Of a stretch of DNA of 64,000 nt, positions 20,437 to 32,749 are shown in pieces. Origin of the DNA: Phellopilus nigrolimitatus (Eukaryota; Basidiomycota; Agaricomycetes; Hymenochaetales; Hymenochaetaceae); NCBI GenBank assembly GCA_021029095.1, contig JAJOHG010000064.1, forward strand, positions 62,001 to 126,000. Direction: 5' to 3'. Positions within the stretch are counted from its first letter, which is position 1; each line of letters opens with the position of its first letter. The notes under the pieces were generated by a model. The model was not told the DNA's origin. It did not search any database and saw only the letters and a list, made by a program, of their open reading frames with translations. The position numbers were made by a program, and so were the translations under genes.

Positions 20437-21315
20437 GTCGCGTATTTTATTCGCTGTTGATTTTACTTCGGATCGTCATTACATACCACATACATCTTAT
20501 TTCTGCACTTAATTGCTTTCAATCGCTTTCGGAACAAATCAGGATTAATCGTGTGTCAACTGCCTGAAGCTGATGTTGTCAAGTATAAGAGCGACGGTTA
20601 TCAGTGAAAGAGACGCAACCTTATTTGCCTTAGCTTGAACTACGCCTGTATTGTTTTGAGGTCTATCTTCGCCAAGATGCTCTTGTCCGAGTTTGAAAAC
20701 ACCATCGCGCTGCGCCATTCATATGCTCTATCGGAGTCCTTGGGTTCCGCCTTTTCCCCCCGCTGTTGCTAATTGCTCAAAAGAGTCCAGTTCTTCCCCT
20801 CTTCTCCGTCAAACCTGTCTCTGGCCGCAATAACAAATGTTTAGCAGGACGTAACCTCAGGGGCTTCTGTGCAATATCGATCTCATTGTATGGCCAACAA
20901 CGTCGCTTATATTGCGCGATGGTGGGGGGATTCAGGAACAAATCCAGGATGTGGTCGAGTTTCCTTCGTTTTCTAGAACAATGAAAAGAAAGGCTTAAAT
21001 TTTTGTCTTTTCTCTCCCCGGCAAAGGGCCCCTCTCATACATTGTTATTGTTTCTAATTTATTCTATCAGATCTCATAATCAGAAGCTGGCCGCGAGTCT
21101 AGAATTGTTGCCTTGGGCGCGAAGCCACACCTCTCAGCCACACGCACAGTCACTATAAATTCAACATGTTGTCCCGTTTTCCGGCCACCCTCCATTCGTA
21201 CGTTCGACATTGATCACAGCTGCCTCAACGTTCGTGCAGGTGTGTGCGGTTGTGAATTCCATCTCCCCTCTGCTACAAATGAAGCGGCGTCTAGTTGCGT
21301 CCCACCTCGTGCACA
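20437..21315. other. Intergen between ERG6 and an F-box gene
   Basis: No gene seen. A TATA-like TATAAAT at about 21154-21160 lies about 160 bp before the next start codon. Confidence 0.45.
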
Positions 21316-22842
21316 ATGGCTCTCATCCTGTCCTCTTCTCAAACACTCCTTCCAGAGCTGCTTCGCAAAATCATGCTTTATACAATATCAATCGACGATG
21401 CCGAGGAAATGCCGCGTCTAGGCGCTATCAGAAGGGCTCCGAATAACGTCGCTGCCGTCTGTCAGTCCTGGCGAGCCGCCGCGCTCTCATACGGCCTCCT
21501 TTGGTCAACAATCCGAGGGCATATAAAGCTCGATAGCCCGGAGGACATCCAGAGGTTCCAGCTCGATGTCTTGCGCAGATACCTCCGCAGGTCGCGCCCG
21601 GCGCTTCTGACCCTGGACATTGAGATGCATTCGCTTTCGTCGCAAACGGGAGATAACGGACCCGTCTTCGATGATTTTCTCGAGACCATTAGACGGCATC
21701 AGAAACGGCTCAGGTCTTTGCGCATAGTCGTTCACGGATTCGGCCCGGGGCTGATGAATCTCCCCACTCCTCTATACTTGACCGACACACCTTATCTGGA
21801 GAACTTGGATCTGCAGTTTCTTTCCGGCCATTTTGAAAGTGACTGCTTCCCATACAAAGCTCTGGTCGACATGACCCGGGCTCCCCGTATAAAGCAAATT
21901 TGCAGCGGCTACAGCGTCTACATCATTTTGCCCGATGATATGTTCCGTCATTTGACGTCGGTGGATCTCTTGATTCGTGAAGGGCTCCCCACGTTCACTT
22001 CAGGGTTATGTTTATGGATTTTGCATCTTGCACCGGTATTGGAGTCTTTCCAAGCGCTCGTATCGGGAGAAATAACTCCGTGCCCTGAACTCGACCTCTG
22101 CCATGAAAGGCTGTCCTCTCTCCACCTGTTCTACCACAAGCCTGGTAACGAGTCGCTGGGAAAGATATTCGAGCGGCTCACACTGCCCGGCTTAAAGAAG
22201 TTGGCGTTCGGGCTACAAAGCTTCTGTGCGATGTCCATGGCGGGATGCGAGGCCGCCGTGCACTGCATCGCACGCTCTGTCGAGCGGGGAGCTTCTATCA
22301 CGCATCTCTGTTTCCAGAGCATCGGCATCGCCCATGTTGTCCAATGCCTGCACCTCGTGCCGAGCTTGTCGACCCTAGTCGTCAACGGCCCATTGGGGCG
22401 AATAGCCGAGTTCGAGGGGGAGATCCTAATGCTTCGAGAACTCGTTCTTCGGGACGTCCCATCACAGCTGTGCCCAAAGCTGGAGGTCGTTTCGTTTACG
22501 AACATCCTCCTACCGGTCGATAGCGTGGTTTCCCTGACGCTCTCCCGTTGGAATCCCGCAATCGGTCTGAAGTATCTGAAGAAGATGCATTTCAAGAACT
22601 GTGACTTGCTGGGTCTCAGAGACCGTCCTGAGTTCGGAGCTTGTGTAAACGGAGGCCTGCTTGTGACTGTGAATGACTTGGCACGCAAGTTCAGGCAACC
22701 TGCGGGCGGTAATTTGAACCATGGAGGCTACCCTCCTGGAAGTCTTTTCGTTTACAATGACAAGTTTTTCGGAAACGACTTTGGCGCCTACGGGAAAAGC
22801 CCCATGAACATGGAGTATATGTCACTGTTCCAGGACGGTTGA
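21316..22842 (+). CDS. F-box protein with LRR-like body
   Basis: Single exon, 508 aa from the first in-frame ATG. F-box at residues about 11-66: LLPELLRKIMLYTI, then AAVCQSWRAAALSYGLLWSTI. The leucine-rich body keeps the family landmarks in order: HQKRLRSLRIVVHGF, TPYLENLDLQFL, LTLPGLKKLAFGL, VQCLHLVPSLSTL and the C-terminal SRWNPAIGLKYLKKM. It is more diverged from the 6509/16829 pair than those two are from each other, and has a longer C-terminal tail rich in Gly, Asn and Tyr (residues about 455-508). Likely SCF receptor; target unknown. Confidence 0.85.
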   Translation: MALILSSSQTLLPELLRKIMLYTISIDDAEEMPRLGAIRRAPNNVAAVCQSWRAAALSYGLLWSTIRGHIKLDSPEDIQRFQLDVLRRYLRRSRPALLTLDIEMHSLSSQTGDNGPVFDDFLETIRRHQKRLRSLRIVVHGFGPGLMNLPTPLYLTDTPYLENLDLQFLSGHFESDCFPYKALVDMTRAPRIKQICSGYSVYIILPDDMFRHLTSVDLLIREGLPTFTSGLCLWILHLAPVLESFQALVSGEITPCPELDLCHERLSSLHLFYHKPGNESLGKIFERLTLPGLKKLAFGLQSFCAMSMAGCEAAVHCIARSVERGASITHLCFQSIGIAHVVQCLHLVPSLSTLVVNGPLGRIAEFEGEILMLRELVLRDVPSQLCPKLEVVSFTNILLPVDSVVSLTLSRWNPAIGLKYLKKMHFKNCDLLGLRDRPEFGACVNGGLLVTVNDLARKFRQPAGGNLNHGGYPPGSLFVYNDKFFGNDFGAYGKSPMNMEYMSLFQDG

Positions 22843-23156
22843 GTAAATCCCGACTAGTTGCTACACAATCTTCATCTTTCTCGATTTATAAAGTGGATCT
22901 TACTGTCCATTTCCAATCTTTGGCTCAGCCGAAATGGGGGGAAGGGGGAAATTATTTCTCTGGCGATGTATTATTAGAAGCATGAGTAACGAAGGATATA
23001 ATGGATGAGATGAAGAAAGACATTGACGCAAATCGCCGGATTGTGTGCGTCTTCGAGATTTCGCGTAGCTTCCGGTCAACAATCGACAACAAACAACAGG
23101 TAATATCTAGCTCGCTTCGATCCCATCGTCCTAACAATCGATGACCAGACAACAAC
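22843..23156. other. Short intergenic region
   Basis: 3' end of the F-box gene and promoter of the next gene. Nothing else seen. Confidence 0.5.
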
Positions 23157-24862
23157 ATGAAACTAACAAATATCGCGAAGGATGTCATTCTCATTATAAT
23201 GTACTTGGCCCCCCTCAAGAGTATACTATCGCTTGAACAGGTGAGTTATACACTCGGATGGAATTCAAGGCGCACTGCGCACGCGTTTCCAGACTACTGA
23301 CTACTACTGCCTATTTTTTCGTTTTATACAGACATGCTCGCTTCTGCGAGGTCTTATCGCTTCCTCGCGCCGCCTTTGGTTGAATCTTTTGCGAGATCTC
23401 AACCAGTCGCGTGCCCCGGATCTACCGCCGCACATCAAAGTAGACAGTCTTTCTTGCTCGCAGCTTCGAAGGCTAGTTACAAATGCCTTTCTGTCGTATG
23501 AAATATGCAGGAAAGGAAAGTCCGGTGGGCCAGCTACCCAATCGACTACAATCCATCTTGAGAATCCTGGTCAAGCACTGGGGGATCTCGCGCTTGACAC
23601 AGGCTGGAAAAATGTGCGATTGTCACCTGGAGGGCGCTATCTCTTTCTAGCATGGTCATCTGGCAATCTACATATCCTGGATCTCGCTAGAAGCAACGAT
23701 GTTGTGTGGTCATACCGTAATCCATATATCGGAGCCTCCAAATCCTGGATCTGTCAGTTCTCCTTTCAAATGTGCAGCGACGAGTCTATAAGGCTTATCA
23801 TAGCTACTGGGACACCGAGAAGGAGGTAAATCGCGTGCTTACTGGCTTGCCGTCTTACCGTTGAATTATTTCCTGTAGATATTATTTCGACATTGTCGAT
23901 TTGACGTCTCCTCTTGACTCATACGACGGGTTGAAGGCCAGTAACAGGTATTGCACTGTTATCCCCTACGTATTCGAAGTGCATAAAATGTGCATCGGCG
24001 GTAAATATGCAGTAGCATACGTTCCAAATTGCATTCCAAACCCAGCCAATCTTCTCGTTATGAACTGGATAGATCACTGGCAGGTCTTTATCAGCTTTGT
24101 GAGTTTTTCAATACATAAGTAATATATTTCCGCAAGTCACCATCCACTCATTCTTCGGTGCAGGAGATAAACGAAGAAGTCAACGACATGTTAATCCAAG
24201 ACAACCACTTGATCTTTCTTATGTTCCACAATGGTGGGTACTCTTTGAATGCCATGTTCCTCCCAGCTCTCGCTAGGCTTCAGGCCATAGGTCAGGACCT
24301 TATATCGAGCATCGAACTTGATATCTGCACTCTGCATTTGGACGGCCTGGCTCCGGCTGGGTTTGACCTATTCTCTGTATACAACATACGTCTTTGTGAC
24401 TTCTCATGGAAGGGCGACAAATCCACACAACTCTTGACGGCATTTATGCGTTTGTCAGGAAGGGATGACGAAATGTATTATGCAGCGGTCTGGATTCATT
24501 TTCATCCCGACCAGCCAGTCTCCACGAAGCTGGAGGTCGTTAAATTAATAGATCCTGTCGAATATCCCTTCCCACTTCCAATCACGTCAGAGCCCCTTCC
24601 TGAGGCCCTTTCAATATCAACGGCATCGCGTGGACTTTTCAGAATAGGCTTCGAGGACGAACTCGTTATATCAAATAACAATTTGGTAGTCGCGTACATC
24701 GGCCTCGACGAGCATGCCGCGATCTTTTATGCGCCAGCACCAGAACTCACATCCTTGCACCAACAGGGTTATAGATACATGATCACGGAGGCATATAGCG
24801 GTGCTATATCCTGTCTTTCGGAAGACTCAACGTCGGTAAAGATTGTGTACCCTCATCCCTAA
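23157..24862 (+). CDS. F-box-like protein with propeller-like body, copy 1
   Basis: Four exons: 23157-23240, 23332-23825, 23879-24098 and 24164-24862, all in phase; about 498 aa. The N-terminus looks like a short F-box: AKDVILIIMYLAPLKSILSLEQ, split by intron 1, then TCSLLRGLIASSRRLWLNLL. The body has blocks typical of a degenerate beta-propeller (RLSPGGRYLFLAW, LHILDLA, GGKYAVAYV, LVMNWIDHW) and no leucine-rich repeats. The gene at 35277 has the same four-exon layout and aligned motifs (SPGGNYMILE, GGDFVVAF, VIVWNW), so the two are paralogs about 12 kb apart. Function not known; by analogy a second type of SCF adaptor. Confidence 0.75.
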
Positions 24863-25737
24863 TTATCGTGTTTCTGTCCGGTTCTGGCTCGCCCGCGAGC
24901 AAATCCATCGAGTTGCGCTTCTTATCCTCGTTATCCGACTTATCATTTCCTCCTTCGCTAGTGCCTTGCGAGTTGCTCTTTCTCTCGTTTGGCTCCGGAA
25001 TGAAAACATGTAACATGGAGGGAATTTATTGGTTTGACTACACAATGGAAAATCGAGTATATTCGCTGACTTTCTACCAACATAATCTTACAGAACTAGG
25101 GCTTGCATCGACGCTACAGGATGACACCTAGACAAGTAGTAAGCGCACAGTACCTTTGAGCGATCGCACGTTCGCCTTCAACTTCTCCAAGAAAAGACCC
25201 TGTAGACTCGAGACTGTCTTTCGAGAACTCATTATGGATTTTGACACGCGCAAGAAATGCGTGAATTGCCGAATTTCATGCGGCCGTATAGGTTTCTTGA
25301 TTCCGGTCAAGGGGCAAAGAGAGCTTATGGCAGACTTCTGCGCGTTTCACGACTCCAGAACTTAAGAGAAGTCAACATGTTCAGCTCTGCAACCGACTAG
25401 GTATAACCAGACTGTCATAACTATTCGTTGACGATGAGCGTGCGCATGCGTTCACTCGCCAGCGCTAGATATTACAAGTTCGAAATATGAAAATAAGACT
25501 ATTCTACTTTATGATCACAAAGAATCGTGATTTGCACAGCGCGGAAATGCTCCCATCAAATATAAAAACGCTTTAAATCAGTCGAAATCGATTATATATC
25601 ATATTGTAGGCTTGGAAGTGGGGATGAAATCAGCAACTCTTCCAATCATGAGGAGAAAGAAGAAATACCAGGACGGAAATTATTAGATGCACAACGCCCA
25701 CCGTCCATCGCCAGCTTTAAACACCCTCTCCTCCGCT
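24863..25737. other. Intergen with open but unassigned frames
   Basis: In one plus frame, 24868-25131 and 25156-25365 are open apart from one TAG at 25129 and read plausibly (for example GIYWFDYTMENRVYSLTFY). No start, splice support or family was found; possibly a decayed gene fragment. Confidence 0.3.
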
Positions 25738-28002
25738 TTAAGTTTCTCCAGGCCATCTTCGACGATCCAGCTCCCCAGGTTCCCCCACCGCGCGTCCGAT
25801 GCACTGCAGGTATACCAGAATCTCCTCTGCAGTCGGAGGCCGCCTCCGACGTCCTTGCGACGTGTTGGACGGCGCCGGGCGCCCAGAACCGGAGGCGGGA
25901 GGCCGTGATTGTGCGCGGCTTGCGGGCCGCGATGGAGACACCGTCATTTCCCGGATAGTGCGCAGGAGGAGCGTAGAGACGGTCGCAGCGGTGACGGGAA
26001 GGTATGCCTCCTCATGCTCATTGGGCTCGGACAGTTCCTGCTGCGCTATCGCAGTTGCTATCTTGTGTGATGCCTCGACTGCTGCTGTTTGCAGCAGTGC
26101 TCGCAGAAGCCACTGAGAATATGCTGGAGCTGATGCTGACGCTCGTGCCCGTCTTCCATAGACAGCTCGGGCCTTCTAAGTTGTCGTCACCGTCGCCACA
26201 GTCAGTATTCGCAGAGCTCAAAGGACGACGCGGCCCATCCCAGAGCACGATGCTTCCCTCCGCATACAAATCCCGGATCGTCTTCTGGTACAGGCGTTTT
26301 ATCTTGCGCGCAGTTGACTCCGTGCTTACTGTTTTCCCCTTTGCAGAACTTTGCGCAGGGGCATTTCTTTCCTTTGTCGACGAAGGCTGGGCTCGCTGTG
26401 AGGCCTTCTCCTTCTCACGTTTCCGTGTGTCCCTCTCGCGCCGCTTCCGTTCTACACGCACCACACCGCGCGCCATCTCCGCCAATACAGGGACACGACG
26501 GAGATAGCTTAGAGTAAACCCATGTTGCGCCTCTTCCTCTTCATCGCATTCAATTGTTTTTGTCAGAAATTCACTATGTGATGGCCGAGTTCGCGGCTTC
26601 GGCGTCTCAAGGATGGGCGAGTCATGGAGTTTACGTCGACTAGTAGGCGTCGGCGTCGCACATCGGTCAATGGTCCCGTCCTCGTCGTTTTCGTTGTCGT
26701 CGTCATAAAGAGTGCCTTGTGCTAAACGATAATGAGAAGGGTGGTAAGGCGGGGCAAAGTCCATGTAGTGTTTGAGGTAAATACGGAAGGTAATTGCTGT
26801 AAGGTCGTGCGACCGCAGGCGTGAGGGATGGCGTAATCGGGGCCGTTGCGGTGACTGGAAGTCATAGTGTCAGCAAACCATTTTCTTATCTTACATGAAC
26901 TTTTGGTCCTCCTAAGCACTTACTGAAGTTGAAGAACGAACCGGGCTAGAATCGGTGTCGGTTCGAGAAGGTGACGAAGCAGTGATAGGAGAGGATGGAG
27001 TCGGTACAGACGGAGAATCAAGGAGTGTAGATTTCGGTTCAGGCAGTGATTCTGCTTTCGGGATGACGAAGGGCTCGTTGAGAAAGTAATGTTCGCGATG
27101 TAATCTGACGACGTCGAGCCAGTGGCGTGGTTCATCGTTCGCGGATTTGCAATTAGCTATTCCATAGCAAGTTCCGATTCATTAGCGTCAAGAATGATGA
27201 AGACTTGATGGCACGAGAGAAATCAAAAAGTACCGAAGTGACCAGCCTCCACGCGAAGAAACCGCGATCCCCTCCCTCGGAGGATCCGTCCCTGAACACA
27301 CACCGTTGCACCTACAAACGCCTTTGGCAAAGACAGACATACTTTGTTGACATCTTTCTTAGACTGTCGGTGGCTTGGAGTCCTCAGACGGCTTATATTT
27401 CGAAGGCGGTTTGGATCGCTTGGCCTTTGGTGTTGAAGGAGCCTTCGGCACTCTAGGATGTTTGCAATCGCAATCGATGACTGCCGTCCCGTCATCGACT
27501 ACACCAAAGCATCAGACTTTAGAAAAAGGAAAAGACAAGATCTAATAGGAATACCTTTATATCGAGTCATATCCTCAAAATTATCGACACCGACGACCAT
27601 ACCCACAATCTTGACAGTCCTGCAAGGTACGCGACCCAACCAGAAGAACTCGCATGCTACTCGAAAGTTTCGTCGCATCGGGTACGGTAAATCAGGAAAT
27701 GTGAAAAACTCACAGTCCTCTTCTACACCCATCTCGAAGACATCCTTCACGAAACAAGAAGCAACAGCAGCCTGATTGAAGGTCCAAGTAAACAGCTCTT
27801 GAGGCGTGTGGGCAGTCCTTCTCATATCGCGTTTCTCATCATCGCTTTCCCTGTCTCTAGTCTTGTCTTGGTTGTATTGTACGCCTCCTACTGCGCTCGC
27901 ATCCGAGCTGAGACGCTTCCGCTTCTGGGGTGTGAGCAGGATGGTTGAAGTATGGTTCGTGCTTGATTTCGATGGAGACGGTAGAATTTCAGTAAAAGAC
28001 AT
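25738..28002 (-). CDS. STN1: Telomere-capping CST complex subunit STN1
   Basis: Seven exons on minus: 28002-27714, 27656-27555, 27498-27452, 27363-27234, 27156-26924, 26854-26164 and 26084-25738, in phase; about 612 aa. Stn1 binds the telomeric 3' overhang with Ctc1 and Ten1 and recruits DNA polymerase alpha. The OB-fold is visible across the exon 2/3 join: FFWLGRVPCRTVKIVGMVVG followed by VDDGTAVIDCDC, then exon 4 FVGATVCVQGRI and exon 5 NDEPRHWLDVVRLHREHYF. Exon 6 opens with ITFRIYLKHYMDF and holds ARKIKRLYQKTIRDLYAEG, like the winged-helix part of Stn1; exon 7 adds YLPVTAATVSTLLLRTIREM. A long Ser/Lys/Arg-rich linker makes it larger than human STN1. The donors of introns 3 (GTGCCG) and 6 (GTCTAT) are weak, so those joins are less certain. 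Confidence 0.82.
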
Positions 28003-31000
28003 ATTCTCAGATGACTTTATATCTTTGCAGCCGAATTTAACATAATGACGACTTCACCAGGGATAGACGTGTTGTTGTAGGGACAGCAAGTTGGGCAGAG
28101 TGCCCGGCCGTCGCGCGACATAGCATTAGCACGAGTCGCGTAGCGTCACGTCACTCGCATTATATAAGCGAAGCTTGAATCGGCGAACAAATTGCCACAA
28201 AACACAGAAAAGTTAACAATGTACCGATTCTACCTACAAACTTGCGAGTCTAAAGATAGGTCAAGGTAGGTGAAGTCTGTTTATCTATATAGAACTAGAT
28301 AAGTTGAGAAATCTCTGTATAAAGAGAGATTACAGAGATTTTTCGACAAACGGGAGAAAATGCCTATGTAGAATCCTGTTTGGACGGAAGAGGACAATAC
28401 ACTTTGAAATCTGGCCAGCTACTCGCAATGGGGAAGAATGAACGGGGAGCACATCAGCGTTGTGTGCTGTGAGAGACGAAAGAGTTATCGATGTCGAACC
28501 CTTGGATATAGAGTATTGGTAATTCAGTTCGATGTATACGACGTACAAGTCCTTGTAATCCCGTCCTGCGCAGACATGGCTCGTTATCAATGCGATGACT
28601 AAAGAGAGAGAAATCCACGTGTTCGTCGCATTGCCCTGCTAAATACGGACAAGCATAACTAGTTCAAGCCACAGACTTCAAGCCACTCTCAGACTACACA
28701 ATTTACAACAACTCTGGCCCTCAAGTTCAACGCCTCGTTGGGCCTGGAATCTCTCTCTAAGCAGACTACGCGTCGTCCGAACCTGACTGCTCTCACACTC
28801 TGGCCGCTGACCTGTCCATCCATCTCGCGAAAATTGGAAAGAGTGAAGACCAATTGGGTATATTTCGCTGCCTGACTCGGGACCTCCTCATGATAAAGCT
28901 ACTCTACTTTGACGACTACAACTCAAAGGGGTTCGAATCTCGTTTCTATGTTTCTATCGATACAGTACATTGTTATCCCCGTCTTTTGTTGCTCCCGAGA
29001 CTGACCACCACCTAGCGAGATCGCGAATCATGCAGCAGACGCGTCGCTAGCCGCAATATTCCTCGCCGGAAGAAACCAGACTAAAACAATTACGAGTGTG
29101 GGTATATCACTGTGCTCCTTACACACACTTCCCGCATTCAGAGGCCATGGCGCGTCCACAGCACGACACTCATTGCTTCGTGGGCCTGCGTGCTATGCGG
29201 ATCCTCTTGTAATACTGGAACATGGACCGGAAGACGGAAAAGCCACAGATATTCGAGTGATTTGATGAAGTCCCCATTCGTCATCGGGACATATTGAACA
29301 CGGTACTTGCAGGATCGTCATGAATACGCCACTGACGCTCGCCTTCACAGATGCGTGCTGCGAAAGGCATCCGTATACGCAATGCTTTCGTCGCAGTCGG
29401 CTCTTCTTTTCATCCTGAAAATTACGGAGTTAAGCCTGCGGGCCTATTTGGCGTCGTTTCGCAGCTTCTTAAATGAAATCCCAGGCTCGTGTCGCCAGTT
29501 TCTCCCAGATAAGGAGCACACAGAGGAACATGCACAATCGCGAAGCGGCTTGGCTGCGCTACGTTTGTTCAGGTAGGTGTGAAAAACGCGCTGTGGGGGA
29601 GCCGGAAGAAGCATACGGAGAAGAGCAAGCACGGGCGGCGTGCTGCGTCTTGTTCTTATCCCCATCCTCATTCTTTTTCTTGTATTTTTCGTCTTCTTCA
29701 CATTGATTACTTGTGTCTGCCACTCATACCGGACGCGGCTTATGTGGCTTGCCGATTTGTTCGTGCGTATACATCGTGCTTGACGGTTGTTGTTCTCTGT
29801 CGCCGGCGTTTTTGTTATCTGCTGGACGTCAGGCTGCCTGATGGACTCACAACACGGGTCCTATGCATTTTTTGTTACGCGAATACAACGCGTCGCAATC
29901 TAGTCGCGTGTTGTGATTACTTGCGAGGCTACGCTATCGTGATAGTGCTGCTCACTACAGCCTGCGGCAAAGACCGAGCGAAGCTCTCTGGTTCCCTACG
30001 TTTCCTATGTTTCCTGCAACCACGGATACAGCTTGCAACTACAACCTCGCCTTCTTTGAAAAGTCGCCAATTTCGTTTCAGGACTTGCGCAGACACATTG
30101 AGAGCGAGAGCTGGATAGGGCGAGGCGGTGCGCAGTCATCACTGTGCACGGTGCAGATGGTGGCTGTAGTGCTGCCAAAGCTAGTCCTCGCGATCGCCCT
30201 TCGAATCACCTCACTAACCACGCTCCGCACGCGGCCTCCTGTTTCTGGTCTGGCACCGTTTCCGCGTGACAAGGCCTGAGAGCGATCATGGGTCTGTAAT
30301 TTAAGGCTTCCCAGGCTAGTCGCGGATGGGTGGACAGGGTTTAGAGACAGGGGGATCCGGGAGTCTATTGAAGGTTATTGGTGACGTTCGCGGAAGGATG
30401 GGAGGTCTCTGAATTGGATCTGGAGATATCCGAGTCGGGGCGCGAAGGACAGATATGATGAGGACGGCGGATAAAGAGACGGGACCGTTGTGTGTTTGCA
30501 ATGTCTGTTCGAGAGGAACCCGTCGGGAATGGTTCGGTCAGCGCGGCTGGCTGAGTGTCGCTGAAGCTTTCGGCGGCATCGGTAGGATGTGCGAGCAGAT
30601 CGGTAGGCAGCTCCGAGTTCTGTCTCGGACTTGGCTATACAAGGTCCGCTTCGATCAAGATTCAGAAGACGGAGACATTTGCATCCATCAGAAGTCCCGC
30701 GCATTTGGAGACTACCGCGATTTAGAAACGTGTTCGCCGAACTCGCAGCGCTGTGGAATGACTTTGCAGATACATGTACTTTGCATCTGAGGCTGTTCAG
30801 GCTGGAGAACAATGCGGGCGGGTGCGGAGTGTTCTTTTGGCAGGTCTACGGTGTCTCAGGCCCCCTTCTTCGAGTTCGAGTTGAAATTCGAGCCTGTCGG
30901 CTGTGAGGAACAATGAGGATGTATGCAGAAGCGATCAAGGCTCGCGCTGTTCGAAGACTTCGTGTGTCTAACGGATGGCCCAAACGGGTTGCTACTTTGC

Positions 31001-31485
31001 CCCTTGATGCTCGCATACTTGTCGTTCGTTTTGCAAAGAGCTCGCTTGCGTTGGTCGCTATGCACGTTACAGCAGACGGCATATGAGAAACAATAATGAC
31101 AATAATTTTGCTAAATTGCTTTTTAATTGTGCGTTGCCCGTGTACGAGACGCGCAGCCGGACACGTGGAGATCTCTTGGAGTATCGGCAGCTCCTTCCAG
31201 AAGCGCTGACAGATCTTGTTTTGGCGTGTTTATCTAATTACTCGTTCCGCGGCCTTCCTCATTTGGAAGGTGTGACTTCCATAAAGGGAGCGGATCTGGG
31301 TGTGGGCCAATCACGACGAGCCGCGACGCCACACGTATCTGGGCCCTTTTCGACCAACACAGAATCGGAGTTTGAATAAGAGGGGCGCAAACTCAACTCC
31401 GAAATGCCATTTTAGACTCTTGCCATCACTCACTCTCTTCCCCTTTCCTTGCCGTCGTTCGCAACTCTTTCGTCGTCTCATCGAC
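28003..31485. other. 3.5 kb without a supportable gene model
   Basis: Several coding-looking pieces are present but not joined: minus 29100-29330 (NGDFIKSLEYLWLF), plus 30631-30906 (RNVFAELAALWNDFADTC), and a 55-codon plus frame near 30913-31086 (PLDARILVVRFAKSSLALV). They may be exons of one or two unrecognised genes. The right end is the promoter of the 31486 gene. Confidence 0.4.
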
Positions 31486-32749
31486 ATGCTGCTTGTCCAG
31501 CAACCTCAACATCCATCGTCTTTATCCTTAATGCCTCCATACAAGCAAATTCATTCTGTTCATCACAGGCGCAATCCGTCAGCGCCAGCCGCAGTCGTCC
31601 AGGTGCAGCCAACCAAGACACCCGGACTACTCTCGCTTTCCAAGCCGCCAGCGCCCCGCCCCAATGCCAATCTGTCGAATGCGCGGCACCCGACGCCTCG
31701 ACAGCCAAAGGCGAGACCCCCGCAGATCCAGCAGGGGCCGTTGCCGGAAAAGCAACGAGGGAGGGGCAGCCCAGCGAGAGATAAGACGGCGAGGTGTGTA
31801 CCTGTCCGCAGAAAAAACCGATATGAGCGCGGAGAGACTGAGTTTCCTCCTCAGAAACCCCTCAAAACCCCGTGCTGGACATGGTGGGCGTGCTCGCCAG
31901 GCGTCCCCCTCACCGATTTCGTCGCCCAAGAAGGCTGCGACAGATGAGACAGTTTCCACTTCCGTCCCCGTTCATCCTAAACCAGTTCCTGTTACGCTGC
32001 CGAAGGCCAGCACACCGACTACTCTTCTTAACCCGTCCGGGCGCCTCGCTAAGCGTCGCAACCGGGCCTCCATTCCCTTCCCTCCCTCGGCATCGGCACC
32101 TTCTCTAGCCCCGAAGGACGGGAAGCGTAGCCAGAGCCCACCAGCTAAAGCGAAGCCTGTTGCTGTTCCCGTCAAAAGCAGCCAGAACAGCTTACCGATC
32201 TCGCGCTCAGACCCAGTTCTCTCGCATATCCCTCGCAGGAACGAGCGCCGTAACGTCATGGATGTATTCCCGATCTGCGATGACAACGACGACGACTTCG
32301 AGCGTCCCTCTACTCCTTCGCCTGTCGGTCGTAAGGGCGGCCCCGTGACGTGGCAGACGACACTGTCTGACTCGAGCACTGACGAACAGGAGCGGGGTCC
32401 ACGCACTGCCCCGCTCAGCTCTCAATCTGGCATGGCGAGACAGTACTTCCCTTCGCCGGTTCCCTCGCCTGAGCATAGGCGGGCACCTAGCGTCCCTACT
32501 GATGCCATGTTTAATCTCTCTTTTGAGTCTGACAATGATCTCAATCTATCTGACATGAGCGCATTGGTAGGACGCCCCCCGCACCGTCCACGCTTCGACG
32601 GCTCTACTCGTTCGTCGAGCACCCCAATCAAGAAGCCTGGCGTCATGTTCAAGTACGCCAGTTCGATGTTCCAGTGCAGCCCGAGCCCGGAGCACCTGCC
32701 GAAGCCGAAGTTCTCTTTGGCTTACAATCAGAAGGAATTGGCTGCGTAG
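31486..32749 (+). CDS. Proline/serine-rich protein with PNRC/Edc-like decapping motif
   Basis: Two exons, 31486-31793 and 31855-32749 (61 bp intron GTGTGT...CTCAG), about 400 aa. Almost the whole protein is low-complexity and predicted disordered, rich in Pro, Ser, Arg and Lys. The last 30 residues hold YASSMFQCSPSPEHLPKPKF, which resembles the short linear motif of vertebrate PNRC and yeast Edc1/Edc2 (F/Y-x-hydrophobic-SP-x-x-LPxP) that docks on Dcp1 and activates mRNA decapping. This points to a decapping enhancer in the cytoplasm, inferred from the motif alone. An internal acidic patch (FPICDDNDDDFERP) is another likely linear motif. The in-frame ATG at 31664 used without splicing would drop a basic, proline-rich N-terminus. 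Confidence 0.72.
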
